64,000 nucleotides of DNA from Diplosphaera chodatii (lineage: Eukaryota; Chlorophyta; Trebouxiophyceae; Prasiolales; Stichococcaceae): the NCBI GenBank assembly GCA_032358165.1, contig JAALGY010000039.1:806001-870000 (forward strand), given 5' to 3'. Position 1 is the first letter of the stretch, and each line of letters opens with the position of its first letter. Both the position numbers and the translations under genes were made by a program. The notes below the pieces were generated by a model. It was not told where the DNA came from, made no database searches, and was given only the letters and a program-made list of their open reading frames with translations. Positions 62,875-64,000 of this stretch are shown piece after piece.

Positions 62875-63828
62875 CCGGTTGGATGTACACCCCTCCAACT
62901 CTGCACAATGATCATGACAAACCCGCAAAAAGGCTGCCAGTTGCCCGGCATCCTGCTGCATAAAGTCCGCCACTGTGGTGATGTCGCTGTCCTGAAACAG
63001 CTCAGAATGCTGCACCCTCTGATCTACTAGAGCTGGACACCCCCAGACCATGGGCCCTGCATTCCCCTGCGGTTTCAGTGTCCTCCATCTGCACAGTTCG
63101 ACACTTGTTGTGTGATATGACATTCTTTTCGCCGCCCTCACGTTCACACGTGAGACGCCGCATTGTGCCGCAGAGCCTTGTTCCTGAGCTTGGTTCTGGT
63201 CTGGACGCCCTGTGTAAAAAACAAACAAACAAACAAAGACCATGTGCGCCTCATCATCCACCACGCCGCAGCTACACCGCTGACACAGCCGCTCTGCCCG
63301 CGGCAGACGCTGCCACCTCCCTGTCTCCACCCCCAGCATGTGACTGCCCATCCGAAACTGTGCTAACCGCCGACGACCGGTCTTGGAGGCGACTGCCTGC
63401 AAGTAGCCGGCCAGCTGGTAGTTGTCACCGTTGACAGGGCCCCTGACTCCCAGCCACTCACGCACTTTGCGCAAGTCGCTGCCATTCACAGCATCGAATG
63501 TGCGGCGCTGCAGGTGTGCACTGACAACCGAAGTGTCAATGCGCTGCGGCACGCCGTCAACGATGGGTGACATGAAGTGCAGGAACGAGCACACCTGGGC
63601 AGCCCAGCATGCTGAGCTGGTCTTGCTGCGCCCCGGCCGGGTGGCCAGAGCACAGTTCTCCAGGAATGCCTGTTTGGTGAGGCGTGTGTCCGGCATTGCG
63701 ACCAGCCGATTCCAGAACCGGCAGATGGCCAGCGTTGCCGTGTGTGCCACCGGGAATCGCCCAAGCTCCCCCAACACCGCCACGTTGGGAGTGCCTGTGC
63801 GCACACCAAGAACAGACCGAAGAAACTT
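62871..63828 (-). pseudogene. LINE-B protein C-terminal part, copy 5
   Basis: Encodes VRTGTPNVAVLGELGRFPVA, the RIDTSVVSAHLQRRTFDAVN segment and the CQRCSCGVVDDEAHMV knuckle. It is split by the insertion at 63053-63236, and its stop region is split by LINE-A copy 5. Truncated at the 5' end. Confidence 0.8.
63045..63244 (+). mobile_element. Short LINE-A-type 3' end, 184 bp
   Basis: Insert 63053-63236 flanked by AGACCATG (63045-63052, 63237-63244). Same subfamily as the 251-bp insert at 49205-49455, ending CTGTGTAAAAAAC(AAAC)n. Confidence 0.87.
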
Positions 63829-64000
63829 AGTGACGAGGGGGGGCTGCCTTGGAGTGCGCCGCTGTTGATGGGAATGGGGTCGGTGGGGGCGCCGTTGACG
63901 CGGATGCGCCCAAGGGTGTCGGTCATAAAGAGGGCAGCCCAGCGCTGGGCGCCCTCTCCAAACCGCATGGCCTCCATGACCCTCAAGGTCCAGGCTCGGT

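Larger units (their letters stand above)
60115..63834 (-). mobile_element. LINE-B copy 5, 5'-truncated, carrying LINE-A copies
   Basis: Insert 60121-63828 in LINE-A copy 3, flanked by AGTGAC (60115-60120, 63829-63834). LINE-B sequence is 60121-60254 and 62871-63828. Inside it are LINE-A copy 5 (60255-62870) and a short LINE-A 3' end (63053-63236). Confidence 0.87.
44537..64000 (-). mobile_element. LINE-A copy 3 (host of most other insertions), 5' end outside window
   Basis: Minus orientation. Tail (GTTT)n at 44537-44562, 3' module to about 45240, minisatellite 45245-46810 resuming at 55346-55680, coding region from 55737, continuing at 63835-64000. Insertions into it: LINE-B 3' fragment 45967-46149, LINE-A copy 4 at 46811-55336, LINE-B fragment about 56769-57016, LINE-B 60121-63828. 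A nonsense codon (TAG at 60093-60095) interrupts its reverse transcriptase where copy 1 has CAG. Confidence 0.85.

Overview
The window is nuclear DNA of a green alga (core chlorophyte, probably Chlorophyceae). The basis is intron-rich genes with GTGCGT/GTGAGT donors and TGCAG acceptors, core histone genes that carry introns and end in a GGTGTT-TTTC-AACACC stem-loop, divergent histone gene pairs, and TGTAA 3'-end signals in the retroelements. There are no operons. Gene models here are manual exon joins whose reading phases were checked at every junction.

Genic half (1-31.6 kb): (i) the 3' end of a signal peptide peptidase gene (1-1035); (ii) a core-histone quartet H4(-) H3(+) H2B(-) H2A(+) at 1.68-6.42 kb; (iii) a 20-exon CotA/bilirubin-oxidase-type multicopper oxidase (8.2-13.8 kb); (iv) a DNAJC11-like J protein (15.1-19.3 kb); (v) a convergent DOMON-cytochrome b561 transmembrane reductase (19.7-23.2 kb); (vi) a second histone quartet in mirror order H2A(-) H2B(+) H3(-) H4(+) at 23.97-29.05 kb, so five loci sit between inverted histone clusters; (vii) an unidentified, possibly spliced minus-strand locus at 29.6-31.6 kb. 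The oxidase and the b561 protein form a plausible extracellular metal-redox pair (inference).

Retroelement half (31.6-64 kb): almost entirely nested non-LTR retrotransposons. LINE-A encodes an AP-type endonuclease, a reverse transcriptase, a long proline-rich C-terminal extension and a Cys/His knuckle. Its 3' region is a variable-length 92-bp minisatellite followed by a ~700-bp 3' module ending in TGTAA and (AAAC)n. LINE-B is seen as 5'-truncated 3' ends with a TGTCAA-type tail. A short SINE-like element has a tRNA T-arm, a 10-bp hairpin and, in two copies, terminal direct repeats. Target-site duplications can be read for most insertions, so the order of insertion can be worked out: LINE-B into the locus, LINE-A into LINE-B, LINE-B and an 8.5-kb LINE-A into that LINE-A, and SINEs and short LINE-A 3' ends into these. 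The long proline/histidine-rich reading frames here are translations of the minisatellite, which has no stop codon in any frame of one strand; they are not host genes.
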